NCBI GenBank assembly: GCA_039030075.1 | Contig: JBCCEW010000020.1 | Coordinates: 42,796-106,795, forward strand | DNA: 64,000 nt | Direction of reading: 5' to 3' | Source of the DNA: Myxococcota bacterium | GTDB taxonomy: Bacteria; Myxococcota_A; UBA9160; SMWR01 | Part shown: piece after piece, positions 33,544 through 43,155 of the stretch | How positions within the stretch are numbered: the first letter of the stretch is position 1 | Layout: every line of letters begins with the position of its first letter | Translations under genes and position numbers: made by a program | The notes under the pieces: generated by a model | What the model was told of the DNA's origin: nothing | What the model saw: only the letters and a program-made list of their open reading frames with translations | Database searches by the model: none

Positions 33544-34568
33544 CGCTTCATCGCTGGATCGGGACCGAAGGCGGCGAACGACCGATCTTCGACGACCCTC
33601 AAGCGCACTCCCTGGCCCACCTCGAGCCGCGGTTCCTGCGTGGATCGCACGGACACGCGCGTCTCGTCGCCGAGGGCGATCGCATAGAGACAGCTCTCTC
33701 CCTCGTACCGCGCCGCGACGATCCTCCCGTCGGCACCCTCGTCGGCTGCGGTCGCGATGAGGTCGCCGGGTCGGACGAGCACGTCGACGGCTCCGGAAGC
33801 GCCATCGACGAACCGGCAGGGCAACCGACCGAGCGCGGTCTCCGCCTCTGCGTCCACCCGCTTGCCGGACAGGAACGTCGCTTCCCCGAGGAAGCCCGCC
33901 ACGAAGCGGTTCGCGGGTGCGCGGAAGCAGACCTCGGGCGTGTCCAACTGCTCCAACTGGCCGTCGCGAAGCACGCCGAGGCGATCTCCGATCGAAAGGG
34001 CCTCTTCCTGATCGTGGGTGACCCAGAGGGCGGGCACCTCTGCGCGCTTGAGGGCGGCGCGGATGTCCCAGCGCAGGGTGTCCTTGAGCGTGGCGTCGAG
34101 ATTCGAGAGCGGTTCGTCGAGCAGGACCAGGGCCGGCCGGTGCGCGAGGGTGCGGGCCAGCGCGACGCGTTGCTTTTGTCCCCCCGAGAGCGTGAGGGGC
34201 TGGGCGTCGCGCAGAGAGCCGAGATCGAGCAGCTCGATCCACGGCTCCGCGTCCGCGACGTCGTCCAGGCGAAACGACACGTTCTGAAACACCGTGAGGT
34301 GGGGAAACAGGGCGAAGTCCTGAAACACCATGCCGACCTTGCGCCGTTCCGGCGGGACGGAGCTGCGAGCGGTGGCGGTCCAGTCTCCGAGCTGGACCTG
34401 GCCCTCGGCGATCGAGACGAGGCCCGCAATGGCGCGAAGCAAGGTGGACTTTCCACAGCCCGTGGGACCCACGAGCGTGACGATCTCACTGGCGTCGATC
34501 GAGAGATCGAAGGCTTCGATCACCCGGTGGGAGCCGTAGTCGACGCTCAGCTGGGAGACGGTGAGCAA
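33540..34568 (-). CDS. fbpC: Ferric-iron type ABC transporter ATP-binding protein
   Basis: 342 residues. Walker A GPTGCGKST at 34-42, Q-loop MVFQDFALFPHLTV, signature LSGGQKQRVALAR, Walker B LVLLDEPLSNLD, switch His THDQEEA. A C-terminal TOBE-like beta domain (about 240-340) follows, as in FbpC/PotA. The start is TTG at 34568, six bases after the permease stop, with GAGG upstream. It energises the permease encoded just upstream. The fbp assignment rests on the gene set; spermidine/putrescine or thiamine importers are similar. Confidence 0.88.
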   Translation of the reverse strand: MLTVSQLSVDYGSHRVIEAFDLSIDASEIVTLVGPTGCGKSTLLRAIAGLVSIAEGQVQLGDWTATARSSVPPERRKVGMVFQDFALFPHLTVFQNVSFRLDDVADAEPWIELLDLGSLRDAQPLTLSGGQKQRVALARTLAHRPALVLLDEPLSNLDATLKDTLRWDIRAALKRAEVPALWVTHDQEEALSIGDRLGVLRDGQLEQLDTPEVCFRAPANRFVAGFLGEATFLSGKRVDAEAETALGRLPCRFVDGASGAVDVLVRPGDLIATAADEGADGRIVAARYEGESCLYAIALGDETRVSVRSTQEPRLEVGQGVRLRVVEDRSFAAFGPDPAMKR

Positions 34569-34571
34569 GCA

Positions 34572-36083
34572 CTAGCCTCGCGGGTTCCCGGACTGCCGAG
34601 ACATCCCCTCTCCAGAGAACAGGAACGCCAAGCCTAGCGCCGAGAGGACGATCAGAAGCAGGCCTGGTACCGCGGCTCTCCCGAAGAGTCCCGCTTCGTA
34701 GACGCGCCAGAGGTAGGTGGCGAGGGTCTCGAAACCCGTCGGTGCGAGGAGCAGCGTGGCCGGTAACTCGCGCATCGCTTCCAGGAATACCAGTGCCGCG
34801 CCGGCCACGATGCCGCGGCTCGTGAGCGGGACGCTGACGCGCCGGAACGTCTCGAAGGAGCCTGCCCCCAGGAGTCGCGAGGCGCCGACCAGCTGCGCGT
34901 CCAGCACCTCGGCACTGCTCCGTATGCTGCCGACGGCGAGCGGGAGGAATCGAATCACGTAGGCCGCCACGAGCATCGCCAGGGATTGATAGAGCACAGG
35001 GACCCCGAGCCCCACATACACGAGGGCGGTGCCCATCACGATCCCGGGGATGCCGAACCCGAGGTACGTCACGCGCTCGAGCGTTCGTCCGAGCCGGCCG
35101 CGCAGTGCAGCGAAGGCCACGGGGAGCCCGGCCGCTGCGGCGACTCCGGCGGCGAGCAGCGAGGCCCGCGCCGAGTTCCAGGCGATCTTCGGGTCGAAGT
35201 GGGAAGCGCCCTCGCGCCAGAGCCAGAGCGAGAACACCCCGACGGGCAGCAAGAGTGCGAGCCCGACGATCGGGGCGACGCTGGCGCAGATCGCGGGCAG
35301 GATGCGAGCCGAGGGGTGCAACGTGGCGCCAGCGCCCGGCTGCTCGCGCGTGCTGGCCACGCGAGACTCGACGATCAGCACGACCCCGACGATGGCCATG
35401 AGCTGGAGTGACAGCAGCGCCGCCTGGCTCAAACCGAACGCGTTGTACTCGACGTAGATGGCCCGTGTGAAGGTGTCGAGATTCATGATCGCGGGCGTGC
35501 CGAAGTCCGAGAGCGCGTACAGGGCCGCCAGCAGCGCACCGGCGGCGATGCTGCTGGCCGCGCGGGGCAGGGCGATGCGCCGAAGGCTCTCGAGCCAGGG
35601 CATTCCCAGGGTGCGCGCGGCGTGGAGGAGGTTGGCGTCCTGTCCGAGGAGGGCGGCGCGGGTGGTCAGGAGCACGAACGGGTAGGTGTAGAGCACCAGC
35701 ACCAGTGTCGCGCCGGGCAACCCGCTGACCGCCGGCAACCGCCATCCCGTCAGGCCCTCGATTTCTCCCCCGGGACCGAACGCCGCGACCATCGCGAACG
35801 CACCGAGGTAGCTGGGGAGCGCGAGCGGCGCCGCCAGGACCACCAGCCACGCGCGGTCCCACGGAAGCCGCACGAACGCGGTCAGCACCGCCAGCGGCAC
35901 GCCGATCAAGGTGGCTCCCATGGCGGTCAGCGCAGCGAGCGCAACGGTATTGGCGAGCAGTGGCCACGCGCGCGCGTCGAACGTCGGTTCCTCGAAGGCG
36001 AGGCGCACCAACACCGTGAGCGGCAGCACCGCGAGCGCTGCCACCACGAGCGCCGGGAGGTAGACGCCCGGCCAGCGTCTCAC
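34572..36083 (-). CDS. fbpB: Ferric-iron type ABC transporter permease (two fused permease units)
   Basis: 503-residue integral membrane protein with about twelve hydrophobic segments in two homologous halves. Each half has an EAA-type cytoplasmic loop: ARTLGMPWLESLRRIALP and ASRLLGAGSFETFRRVSVP. This double-permease layout is typical of FbpB/SfuB. The start is GTG at 36083, overlapping the stop of the binding-protein gene (GTGA). The second half ends with a short soluble tail. Confidence 0.9.
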   Translation of the reverse strand: MRRWPGVYLPALVVAALAVLPLTVLVRLAFEEPTFDARAWPLLANTVALAALTAMGATLIGVPLAVLTAFVRLPWDRAWLVVLAAPLALPSYLGAFAMVAAFGPGGEIEGLTGWRLPAVSGLPGATLVLVLYTYPFVLLTTRAALLGQDANLLHAARTLGMPWLESLRRIALPRAASSIAAGALLAALYALSDFGTPAIMNLDTFTRAIYVEYNAFGLSQAALLSLQLMAIVGVVLIVESRVASTREQPGAGATLHPSARILPAICASVAPIVGLALLLPVGVFSLWLWREGASHFDPKIAWNSARASLLAAGVAAAAGLPVAFAALRGRLGRTLERVTYLGFGIPGIVMGTALVYVGLGVPVLYQSLAMLVAAYVIRFLPLAVGSIRSSAEVLDAQLVGASRLLGAGSFETFRRVSVPLTSRGIVAGAALVFLEAMRELPATLLLAPTGFETLATYLWRVYEAGLFGRAAVPGLLLIVLSALGLAFLFSGEGMSRQSGNPRG

Positions 36084-37114
36084 AGCACTCCGACTCCGCG
36101 CATCAGGTCCAACGTGGGGCGCAGGTCGGCCAATCGGGTGAGATCGACCTTCGGGGGACGCACCGTGGTGAGGTCGGGCAGTCCTGCCGGGGGTGTTCCG
36201 CCGAGGATCAGGGGGATCTCGTAGGCCTCGGTCGCCAGGTACGCCTGGGCCTCGACGGTCAGGAGGTATCGAATGAAGTTCGCGGCGAGTTTCGACCCCG
36301 CCAGCGCCACGATACCCGAAGCGTTGACCAGGCAGCCGGCGTCGTTCTCGGTGAACGCGAGGGCGACCCGTGCATCGGGCTTCCCGGCGCGGAGTCGCAG
36401 CGTGTAGTAGTGGTTGGCGAGCCCGACGTCCACCTCGCCCCTCTCGACCCCGAGGACCACGCCCAGTTCACCGGCGTAGCGCTTCGCGACGCGGTTCATG
36501 CCCTCGAGCCACTGCGCGGTTGCGGCATCTCCCTGGAGCAGGCGCATCGCCGTGACGAACGACTGGAACGACGCGTAGGCCGGGGCCCAACCGATGCGCA
36601 AGCCGCTCTCGGGCAGCGCCATGATGCTTCGGGGCACGGCTTCCCGGGTCAGCTTGTCGCGGTTGTAGGGAAGGGTTCGAATGCGCCCCGAGATCGGGAC
36701 CCAGTGTTCGTATTGGAAGCCGGGCTGGAGCTGAGCGGAGAGTTCCTTCGGCAGGGGTTGGGCCAGCCCCTGGTCGGCGACGAGGCCGATGGCGCCCGAG
36801 TCGACCGCCCAGAAGAGATCGGCACGCCGAACGCCCGCGCGCGCCTCGGCGACGATCGCATTGGCGAGGGCCGCGGTGGGGCCGCGCCGAATGGCGAGCT
36901 CGAGGGACGGATTGCGTGACTCGATGGCCTGCAGGATGTCCTCGTAGAGGCCGCCTTCGCCCCGCCCGAGGTAGAGCGTCAGCTTCCCCTCGAGACGCGG
37001 GAGGGCATCGACCGAGACCCCTGTCTCAGAGCCGGCCCAGGCACGCAGCGGCGGCGGCAGGCAGGCCCAGCCGGTCAGTGCCGCCGCGGTCTGGAGGAAA
37101 CGGCGTCTGCGCAC
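36080..37114 (-). CDS. fbpA: Ferric-iron type ABC transporter substrate-binding protein
   Basis: 344 residues. The N-terminus MRRRRFLQTAAALTG is a Tat-like signal with Arg-Arg, suggesting export in folded form. The mature part is a class II periplasmic binding protein: LTLYLGRGEGGLYEDIL, FWAVDSGAIGLVADQG, and ANHYYTLRL, whose Tyr pair matches iron-ligand tyrosines of FbpA. The start is GTG at 37114, overlapping the upstream TAG by one base. It delivers Fe(III) or a chelate to the FbpB permease. Confidence 0.88.
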   Translation of the reverse strand: MRRRRFLQTAAALTGWACLPPPLRAWAGSETGVSVDALPRLEGKLTLYLGRGEGGLYEDILQAIESRNPSLELAIRRGPTAALANAIVAEARAGVRRADLFWAVDSGAIGLVADQGLAQPLPKELSAQLQPGFQYEHWVPISGRIRTLPYNRDKLTREAVPRSIMALPESGLRIGWAPAYASFQSFVTAMRLLQGDAATAQWLEGMNRVAKRYAGELGVVLGVERGEVDVGLANHYYTLRLRAGKPDARVALAFTENDAGCLVNASGIVALAGSKLAANFIRYLLTVEAQAYLATEAYEIPLILGGTPPAGLPDLTTVRPPKVDLTRLADLRPTLDLMRGVGVL

Positions 37115-37986
37115 TAGAAGACGGGCTTGCGCTTCTTTTCGGCCGCGGCCAGCAGGCCGCGAGCGCGCTCGAGCTTCGTCTGCATCCCTTCGACGATCTC
37201 CCGCACCCGGTCGACACTTTCGCCCTTCTCGATCGCCTGGGGAAGCGTCACGTTGAAATCGACCTCCAGGGACTCCACGAGCTCGGCATCGAGTTCGATC
37301 AGTGCGCCTTCGACGCCCTCGAACTGGTCCTGGTACGTATCGAAGACGATCGACTTCGCCTCGTCATTCAGGCGCTCGGCGAACTTGGCGACGACGCGGT
37401 CGAGGCGCTGCTCCACCTGGACCAGAGTCGCGGTGGGCGTCGTGGGTTTCCCGGTCGTCGTCTGCGCAGCGCCGCCCTGCTTCTGGACCTTGGCGGCCAT
37501 CTTGACCGCACCGAGGGCCTCCCAGAGCACCCGCTCCAGCTTGGCGTCCTCGGACCGCACTTCCGCGATCGGCGCTTCGCGTTCGATCGCGGTGCGTACC
37601 CCGAACAGGCCCTGCCAGATCGACGCGTAGATCGGGATGTAGCTGGTCTCGATGGCGGCGTGGAAGTCGACGCCTTCCCAGATGTCGATGACGCGCTCGG
37701 GCTTCGCGGCCTTCGCTCCCGACTTCTCGTAGGTGGAGACCATCTCGTCGATCTGCGCGAGGATCGAGTGAACCTCCTCCTCGTAGTGCGTGAGATGGGC
37801 CTGGAGATCCTTGACGTGCTCGCCCGGCACGCCGCTCGCGTACGCGGGTTGGGTGACGACGCCGAAAAGGCATACGAGGGTGAGCGTCCGAAGGAAGTTC
37901 GCTGAGAAGTAAGAAGAGAGTCGGGTGCGCTCGCATTCGATGCAGCGCACGCGGGTCTGATTCGATGCCTGCTCGATCGGTTCCAT
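37114..37986 (-). CDS. Exported helical protein of unknown function heading the iron ABC operon
   Basis: 290 residues. An N-terminal polar stretch with two Cys precedes a hydrophobic signal segment ending PAYA at about residue 51; a start inside the stretch is possible. The mature part is almost all helix with probable coiled coils (HVKDLQAHLTHYEEEVHSILAQIDEMV and a C-terminal LERARGLLAAAEKKRK). I do not recognise a domain family. Its stop overlaps the FbpA start by one base (TAGTG), so it is translationally tied to the ferric transporter and may help capture or deliver iron in the periplasm. No clear Fur box was seen upstream. Confidence 0.75.
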   Translation of the reverse strand: MEPIEQASNQTRVRCIECERTRLSSYFSANFLRTLTLVCLFGVVTQPAYASGVPGEHVKDLQAHLTHYEEEVHSILAQIDEMVSTYEKSGAKAAKPERVIDIWEGVDFHAAIETSYIPIYASIWQGLFGVRTAIEREAPIAEVRSEDAKLERVLWEALGAVKMAAKVQKQGGAAQTTTGKPTTPTATLVQVEQRLDRVVAKFAERLNDEAKSIVFDTYQDQFEGVEGALIELDAELVESLEVDFNVTLPQAIEKGESVDRVREIVEGMQTKLERARGLLAAAEKKRKPVF

Positions 37987-38198
37987 GGCTTCCACCTGTC
38001 TTGCCCGAAGAATGCGGGTTGGCTGGCAATGGCCTGCGGACGCGTCGGGCGAGAGGCTGGATGCGGGTGGCGCAGGGCGGTCGCGGCAGAGAATAGCAGC
38101 GGAGCCTCGGCCGCGAGGGTAGGGCGCAGGCGTGTGTCGCCGATCCACTCTGCGACACGATCTTGCCACGCCGGGCGGCCCGCCCTTAGGCTGCACGG

Positions 38199-40277
38199 GT
38201 GGTCCGCAGCCCCGCGATCGTGTTGATCGCCGCACTCGTCGGCATGCTTTCGAGCCTCTCGTCGTGCCGGCCGACCATTCTGGCGACGGGAGCGCGTCCC
38301 GCGGCCGAGCGGTCCGAAGACGGACGCGCGCCGGCCGCCGCCTTCTTTCGGAAACCCTTGCTCTCGCACGTCCGGATCTCACCGGACGGACGCCATGTCT
38401 CGGGCGTCCATTCGAGGGCCGGCCGAGAAATTCTGATGATCCGCGAAACCCGGGGCGGCGAGCTCGTGCCGCTCGCGGCCCTCGATCGCGACGACGCGGG
38501 CGCGAGCGCGACGCTGCGGAGGGTCGGCTGGGCGAGCGACGACCATCTGCTGCTGAGCGTCGAGTCCCCCTATCGGGAGTCGGGGGCGTTGCGGGTGCAA
38601 GCCCGCCAGAGTCGTTTGATCTTGGTCCCCACCGATGGGGGACGGATGCGCTACCTGGGGAAGCGGTGGGAGAATCAGGAGTACTTCCAGTACCAGGACG
38701 ACATCATCCACTGGCTTCCGGACGATCCCGAGCACGTTCTGGTGAGCCTGCGCAAGCCGACCGAGAAAGGCGCCGGCGCGCGGCGTCTCCACATCCGAAG
38801 TGGCCGGATGCGGACGGTTGCGGCGCCCCGGACCGGCGTCTTCCGCTGGGCCGCGGATCATCTCGGCCGGGTCCGAGCGGGCTGGGGCGAACCCCGCCGT
38901 GATTCAGAGCGCTTCCTCTACGCGCGCACGAGCGGGGAGGGCTCCTTCGAAGAGATCCTGCGCTGGAATCCCTGGGAGGAGACGGGCTTCGATTTCGCCG
39001 GTTTCAGCGAGCGCGAAGAGCAGATCTACGTGTGGAAGCGCGACGAGCGCGGCCGCAGAGCGCTCTACCGCTACGACCTCGCCGAGCAGCGGCTGGAAGG
39101 CGTGGTCTACCAGCATCCCGAGGTCGACGTCGGCAGGCTCCTGCACTCGCGGGTCGACGGAAAGCTCCTGGCGGCCGAGGTCGTGACCGATCGACCGCGG
39201 CTGCAGTTCTTGGACGAGGATGCGCGTCTCCTCCACGCCTCGATCGACGAGGCGTTGCCGAATCGAACCAATCGCCTGATCAGCGCGAACCGGGATGAGA
39301 CGCGCTTCATCGTGCGATCCAGCAGCGACATCGTGCCTCCCCAGTACTACGTCTTCGATCGAGAAGAGCGTTCCTTGTCGCTGTTGCTGTCCGCCTACCC
39401 CGAGCTCGAGGGATCGACGTTCTCGCCGATGCAAGCCATCGAGTACGAGGCGCGCGACGGCCTCGTGATCCCGGGGTACCTGACCGTCCCGGCGGACGCG
39501 GGCGACGCGCCCCTGCCGACGATCGTGATCCCGCACGGGGGCCCGTGGGCGCGGGACGTCTGGGGGTGGGATCCGGTCGTGCAGTTTCTCGCGAGTCGCG
39601 GATTCGCCGTCCTGCAGCCGAACTTCCGCGGTTCGAGCGGCTACGGACAAGCGTTCGAGTCCAAGGGCTACGGCGCCTGGGGCCTCGCGATGCAGGACGA
39701 CATCACCGATGGCGTTGCCTGGCTGGTCGAGCGCGGGATCGCCGACCCCGATCGCGTCGGCATCTTCGGGGTGAGCTACGGCGGGTTCGCGGCTCTCTAC
39801 GCGCTCGTGAAGGAGCCCGGGACGTTCCGAGCGGGCGCGAGCTTCGCCGGCGTGGCCGATCCGCTCACCTTGCTCGACGACGACCAGGAGTACTGGGGGT
39901 TGATCGACGACATGGAGCAACTGGTCGGACATCGCCGTCGCGATCGCGATGCCCTCGAGGCGATCTCACCGGTTCGGAATGCGCATCGGATCCGGGCGCC
40001 GGTCTTGCTTGCGCACGGCACGAAGGACCCGCGCGTTCATGTGCGACACGCGCACAAGCTGGCGAGCGCCCTCGAGCGGAACGAAGCCGATGTGGAGGTG
40101 CTGCTCTACGAGGGAGAGGTCCACGGCTTCCTCGACGAGCGCAACGAGATCGACTTCTACACCCGTCTCGCCGCGTTCTTCGAGCGCCACCTCGCTCCGC
40201 GACCCGCCGGGCCGCCCGCATCCGAACCGCTCGACGATGCAGGTCGCGCGCAAGCTCCGACGCCGGCCCGCTTCTAA
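38199..40277 (+). CDS. S9 family peptidase (prolyl oligopeptidase/acylaminoacyl peptidase-like), lipoprotein
   Basis: 692 residues from GTG. A lipoprotein signal ends SLSS-Cys23. Residues about 50-400 look like the beta-propeller (LLSHVRISPDGRHVSGVHS). The C-terminal hydrolase domain starts with TIVIPHGGPWARD and contains the nucleophile in GVSYGGFAALYA, acid Asp in AHGTKDPRV, and His in EGEVHGF. Expected role: periplasmic or surface cleavage of peptides. The tail after residue 670 is Pro/Ala-rich. Probably monocistronic; divergent from the iron operon. Confidence 0.9.
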   Translation: MVRSPAIVLIAALVGMLSSLSSCRPTILATGARPAAERSEDGRAPAAAFFRKPLLSHVRISPDGRHVSGVHSRAGREILMIRETRGGELVPLAALDRDDAGASATLRRVGWASDDHLLLSVESPYRESGALRVQARQSRLILVPTDGGRMRYLGKRWENQEYFQYQDDIIHWLPDDPEHVLVSLRKPTEKGAGARRLHIRSGRMRTVAAPRTGVFRWAADHLGRVRAGWGEPRRDSERFLYARTSGEGSFEEILRWNPWEETGFDFAGFSEREEQIYVWKRDERGRRALYRYDLAEQRLEGVVYQHPEVDVGRLLHSRVDGKLLAAEVVTDRPRLQFLDEDARLLHASIDEALPNRTNRLISANRDETRFIVRSSSDIVPPQYYVFDREERSLSLLLSAYPELEGSTFSPMQAIEYEARDGLVIPGYLTVPADAGDAPLPTIVIPHGGPWARDVWGWDPVVQFLASRGFAVLQPNFRGSSGYGQAFESKGYGAWGLAMQDDITDGVAWLVERGIADPDRVGIFGVSYGGFAALYALVKEPGTFRAGASFAGVADPLTLLDDDQEYWGLIDDMEQLVGHRRRDRDALEAISPVRNAHRIRAPVLLAHGTKDPRVHVRHAHKLASALERNEADVEVLLYEGEVHGFLDERNEIDFYTRLAAFFERHLAPRPAGPPASEPLDDAGRAQAPTPARF

Positions 40278-40281
40278 TTGA

Positions 40282-40296
40282 AATTGAAATTCAATT
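40282..40296. promoter_or_regulatory. AT-rich 15-bp perfect palindrome
   Basis: AATTGAAATTCAATT, 7-bp arms around one A, preceded by a further ATTGAA copy. It lies five bases after the S9 peptidase stop and about 90 bp before the PEP-CTERM gene; striking in a GC-rich context. Operator or AT-rich promoter element. Confidence 0.4.
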
Positions 40297-40387
40297 CTAC
40301 TAGGATGCGGAGGCCAGCCACCGCTCGCTCCGATTGACGACGCGTCTTCGCTCGGCCCCGGCCGGGCCTGGGAAGGGGACGATCGAC

Positions 40388-41311
40388 ATGTGGATCCGAG
40401 CGTTCGTGGCTGTCTTCTTGCTGCTCGCTGCGACCGGTACGAGCGTGGCTCGAGCCGCCACGGTCGCCTTCGCGACCCCGAGTATCGACCGTTGGAACTC
40501 GGCGGTGAACCCGACGCCGGGCTACCGCGCGACGGCCTCGGCGTTCGCGGCGGCGGCGCCGGGTAGCTCCGGATTCGAAGACCTGTTCACGACTCAGTTG
40601 CTGGGCTTCGACACCACGGCTTCCGTCACGGCGGGTCTCGGGGACGCGAACTACCAGATCGTGTCCGCCACCCTGACGCTCGCGTTGGATCCGGCGACCT
40701 CCTACACGTACGACCCCACCTACGATGCACTCGGTACCTACACGAGCGGCGACCCCGACGATCCGGGGCGGCCGGTGGAGTTGTACGGGAACGGGTTCCG
40801 CGGGGGCTTCACGGGCGCGACCTATGTCGAGGGAAGCCCCTCCACGCCGGGGACGCCGTGGGGACCTCCGGGAGCGCCCTTCGCTGCGGGGACGCGCTTC
40901 GCCTATCCCACGGATGCCGCGGGGGGCGCACTACCGGACGTCTCCAACCACCTCACGGACGGCTTCGAAGCGACCCCGTTCGCCGTTGGGCAGGTCGCCG
41001 GCCTCGCTGCGGGTGATCTCGTCGCGGGACCGGGCGCGATGGTCTTCGACATGGTGCTGAGCGCCGACGTGATCGCCTATCTCCAGGCGGGCCTCGACGA
41101 CGGCTTCCTCGGCTTTCACGTGGCGTCGAAGCTGGTGCCCGTCGGAAGCGGGAATTCGGACTTTCCCAGCTTCTACAACAGGGAGAGTGGGCTGGGTGCC
41201 TCGTCCCTCTCGCTCGACCTCGTCGTGGTCCCCGAGCCCGCGTCGGGCAGCCTCGTCGTGCTGGGTCTCCTGCTCGTCGCCGCAGCGCGCCGCGGGACAC
41301 GACGCGACTAG
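40388..41311 (+). CDS. PEP-CTERM sorting domain exported protein
   Basis: 307 residues. A signal peptide with a hydrophobic core (FVAVFLLLAATG) ends near SVARA. The body is beta-rich and Gly/Ala/Thr/Asp-rich: ASVTAGLGDANYQIVSATLTLAL is like the beta-sandwich of other PEP-CTERM proteins. The C-terminus has the VVPEPASGS motif, a hydrophobic helix and a basic ARRGTRRD tail. The ATG at 40388 has a purine-rich GGGAAGGGGA stretch upstream. Function unknown; expected to be exosortase-processed. Confidence 0.88.
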   Translation: MWIRAFVAVFLLLAATGTSVARAATVAFATPSIDRWNSAVNPTPGYRATASAFAAAAPGSSGFEDLFTTQLLGFDTTASVTAGLGDANYQIVSATLTLALDPATSYTYDPTYDALGTYTSGDPDDPGRPVELYGNGFRGGFTGATYVEGSPSTPGTPWGPPGAPFAAGTRFAYPTDAAGGALPDVSNHLTDGFEATPFAVGQVAGLAAGDLVAGPGAMVFDMVLSADVIAYLQAGLDDGFLGFHVASKLVPVGSGNSDFPSFYNRESGLGASSLSLDLVVVPEPASGSLVVLGLLLVAAARRGTRRD

Positions 41312-41338
41312 CCGTCGCGGCTTTGACGAGCGCCGCCG

Positions 41339-42340
41339 TCAGATCTCGATGACGACCTTGCCGAAGACGCGCCGGTCGATCAGGGACTGGAGCGCCTGGG
41401 GGAGACCTTCGAGCGGGACCACCGAGTCGATGATCGGCTCGAGTTCTTTCTGGGCGACGAGATCCAGGACCTGGCGCTGCTCGTCGGGCGTCCAGCCGTT
41501 CGAGCCGAGGATGCGCTGTTCGTAGGTCCAGATGTAGCGGATGTCGGTGGGCGGGTTGAAGCCGATCGTGGCGCCGCAGGTGAGCATCCGTCCGTCGTGG
41601 CGCAGGCAACGCAGCGAGTCGGCCCAGGTGTCGCCGCCGATGTAGTTGATCGCGACGTCGACTCCGCTCGCGCCGAACATGCGCGGCCTTCCCGCGATGG
41701 CCTGCACCGCTTCGACCCAGTCGTCCGCGCGACTGTCGATGACATGGTCCGCACCGATCTCGCGCAGGGCCGCATGCTTCTCTTCGGAGCCGAGCGCGAT
41801 CACCTCGGCGCCCACGGCCTTGGCGAGCTGTACGCAGCCCGTGCCGACCCCGCCGGTCGCGCCCAGCACGAGCACCTGCTCGTTCGCCCGCACCGCTCCG
41901 CGCGTGACCATCATGCGATAGGCGGTGCCGTAGGCGATGGGCAGGCTCGCCGCCTGCACGTCGGTGACCGCGTCGGGGATCGGCAGCAGGTTCGCGACCG
42001 GGATCCGCACGCGTTCGCAGGCGGCTCCCGTTCGCGTCTCGCCCGTCATGCCCTCGCCGAACACGAAGGGGTGGGGGCAGACCCGGTCGCCGATCTGCCA
42101 GCTGCCTTTGTCGGTGTCGTCAGCGAAGCCCGCGATGCGCCCGGCGAAGTCACCGCAGGGCACCATCGGCATCGGCGTCGCGAGCGAGGTGGTCCCGGCG
42201 AGCATCATCGGATCGAACCCGTTGAGCGACGTGGCGGCCACCTCGACCAGTGCGTCGCCGGGCCGGAGCTCGGGTTCGGGGAGATCCTCGACGTGGAGCT
42301 CGTCGATGGTTCCGTGGCGGTGGTAGACGACGGCCTTCAT
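41339..42340 (-). CDS. Zinc-independent MDR family NADPH:quinone reductase-like oxidoreductase
   Basis: 333 residues. MKAVVYHRHGTIDELHVEDLPEPEL is the GroES-like start, then NADPH-binding LVLGATGGVGTGCVQLAKAVGAEVIAL. The catalytic/structural zinc ligands of alcohol dehydrogenases are missing, so it fits the quinone oxidoreductase / crotonyl-CoA-reductase-like branch. It ends with RRVFGKVVIEI, the usual MDR end. It starts five bases after the nitroreductase stop, so the two form an operon, perhaps a detoxification pair. Confidence 0.86.
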   Translation of the reverse strand: MKAVVYHRHGTIDELHVEDLPEPELRPGDALVEVAATSLNGFDPMMLAGTTSLATPMPMVPCGDFAGRIAGFADDTDKGSWQIGDRVCPHPFVFGEGMTGETRTGAACERVRIPVANLLPIPDAVTDVQAASLPIAYGTAYRMMVTRGAVRANEQVLVLGATGGVGTGCVQLAKAVGAEVIALGSEEKHAALREIGADHVIDSRADDWVEAVQAIAGRPRMFGASGVDVAINYIGGDTWADSLRCLRHDGRMLTCGATIGFNPPTDIRYIWTYEQRILGSNGWTPDEQRQVLDLVAQKELEPIIDSVVPLEGLPQALQSLIDRRVFGKVVIEI

Positions 42341-42345
42341 CGGGT

Positions 42346-42978
42346 TCACCAGCCGTTGCGGTGAGCGTAGTGGGCGACCGGCTGACGCTTCGCGGGTTGG
42401 AAGGTGTCGCCCTTGTGGAAGCCGACAGCCAGCATGACGGCCTGGGTGAAGTCGTCGGGCAGGCCGAGGACCTCGGCCGCGGCGTCTGCCTGTGCGAGGT
42501 GGAGCGTGGTCCACGTGGCGCCCAGTCCCTTCGTGCGCGCCGCCAGCATGAACGACCAGGCGGCGGGCAGGATCGACCCGTAGGCCGAGGCCTGCATGAT
42601 CTGGGCCTGGGTCTCGTAGCGGCCCCGGACGCCGACGATCACCAGGGCGGGCATGCGGTGCATCTGGGCGCCGTGCCAGCGGAAGGTCTCGTGGGTGCGG
42701 CGGATCCCTTCGTGCTCCGCCGGGTCGGCGGCCGTCAGCGCCTTCGCTTCGATCTCGTCGATGTAGGGCAGATTCACCTGCTGGTAGAGCGTCCCGATCT
42801 GCTCCTTCTTCGCCGCGTCGTCGACGATCAGGAAATGGGGCTGCCATTCCTCGCCGCCGAGCGGTGCCTTCACCGCGATCTCGACGCACGCCTCGAGCGT
42901 CTCGTAGGGGACGGGCCGGTCGAAGTCGATTCGACGTCGCACGGCCTTGGTCGTGGTCAGGAGCTCGATCGCATCCAT
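42346..42978 (-). CDS. Nitroreductase family protein
   Basis: 210-residue FMN-dependent nitroreductase-like protein. N-terminal AIELLTTTKAVRRRIDFDRPVPYETLEACVEIAVKAPLGGEEWQPHFLIV is the family start, with the Arg-rich FMN-phosphate segment. AARTKGLGATWTTLH near 145-160 is the second cofactor region. GAGGA precedes the ATG at 42978; the longer frame was rejected. It lies first in a two-gene operon with the MDR reductase. Confidence 0.86.
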   Translation of the reverse strand: MDAIELLTTTKAVRRRIDFDRPVPYETLEACVEIAVKAPLGGEEWQPHFLIVDDAAKKEQIGTLYQQVNLPYIDEIEAKALTAADPAEHEGIRRTHETFRWHGAQMHRMPALVIVGVRGRYETQAQIMQASAYGSILPAAWSFMLAARTKGLGATWTTLHLAQADAAAEVLGLPDDFTQAVMLAVGFHKGDTFQPAKRQPVAHYAHRNGW

Positions 42979-43155
42979 GTTCGGGTCCTCGGGCGGGCGC
43001 GAAGGTGGGGAAGGAAACGGGCGAACGCTCGATGGACGTCGGGTGGGTGATCCAATCCGCGAGACCGAGGGGCACGCCGGCACCTCCTGGGCACAGGGTA
43101 GGGCTCAGCCCCGGGCCGTGACGAGGGCCCGGATTGCGAGAAAAGAGACCTCGCT

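Noticed and set aside
34486..35967. Minus-strand 493-codon frame over the permease region
   Set aside because: It overlaps the permease gene in another register and is full of Arg and Pro; the permease frame has clear membrane helices and EAA loops.
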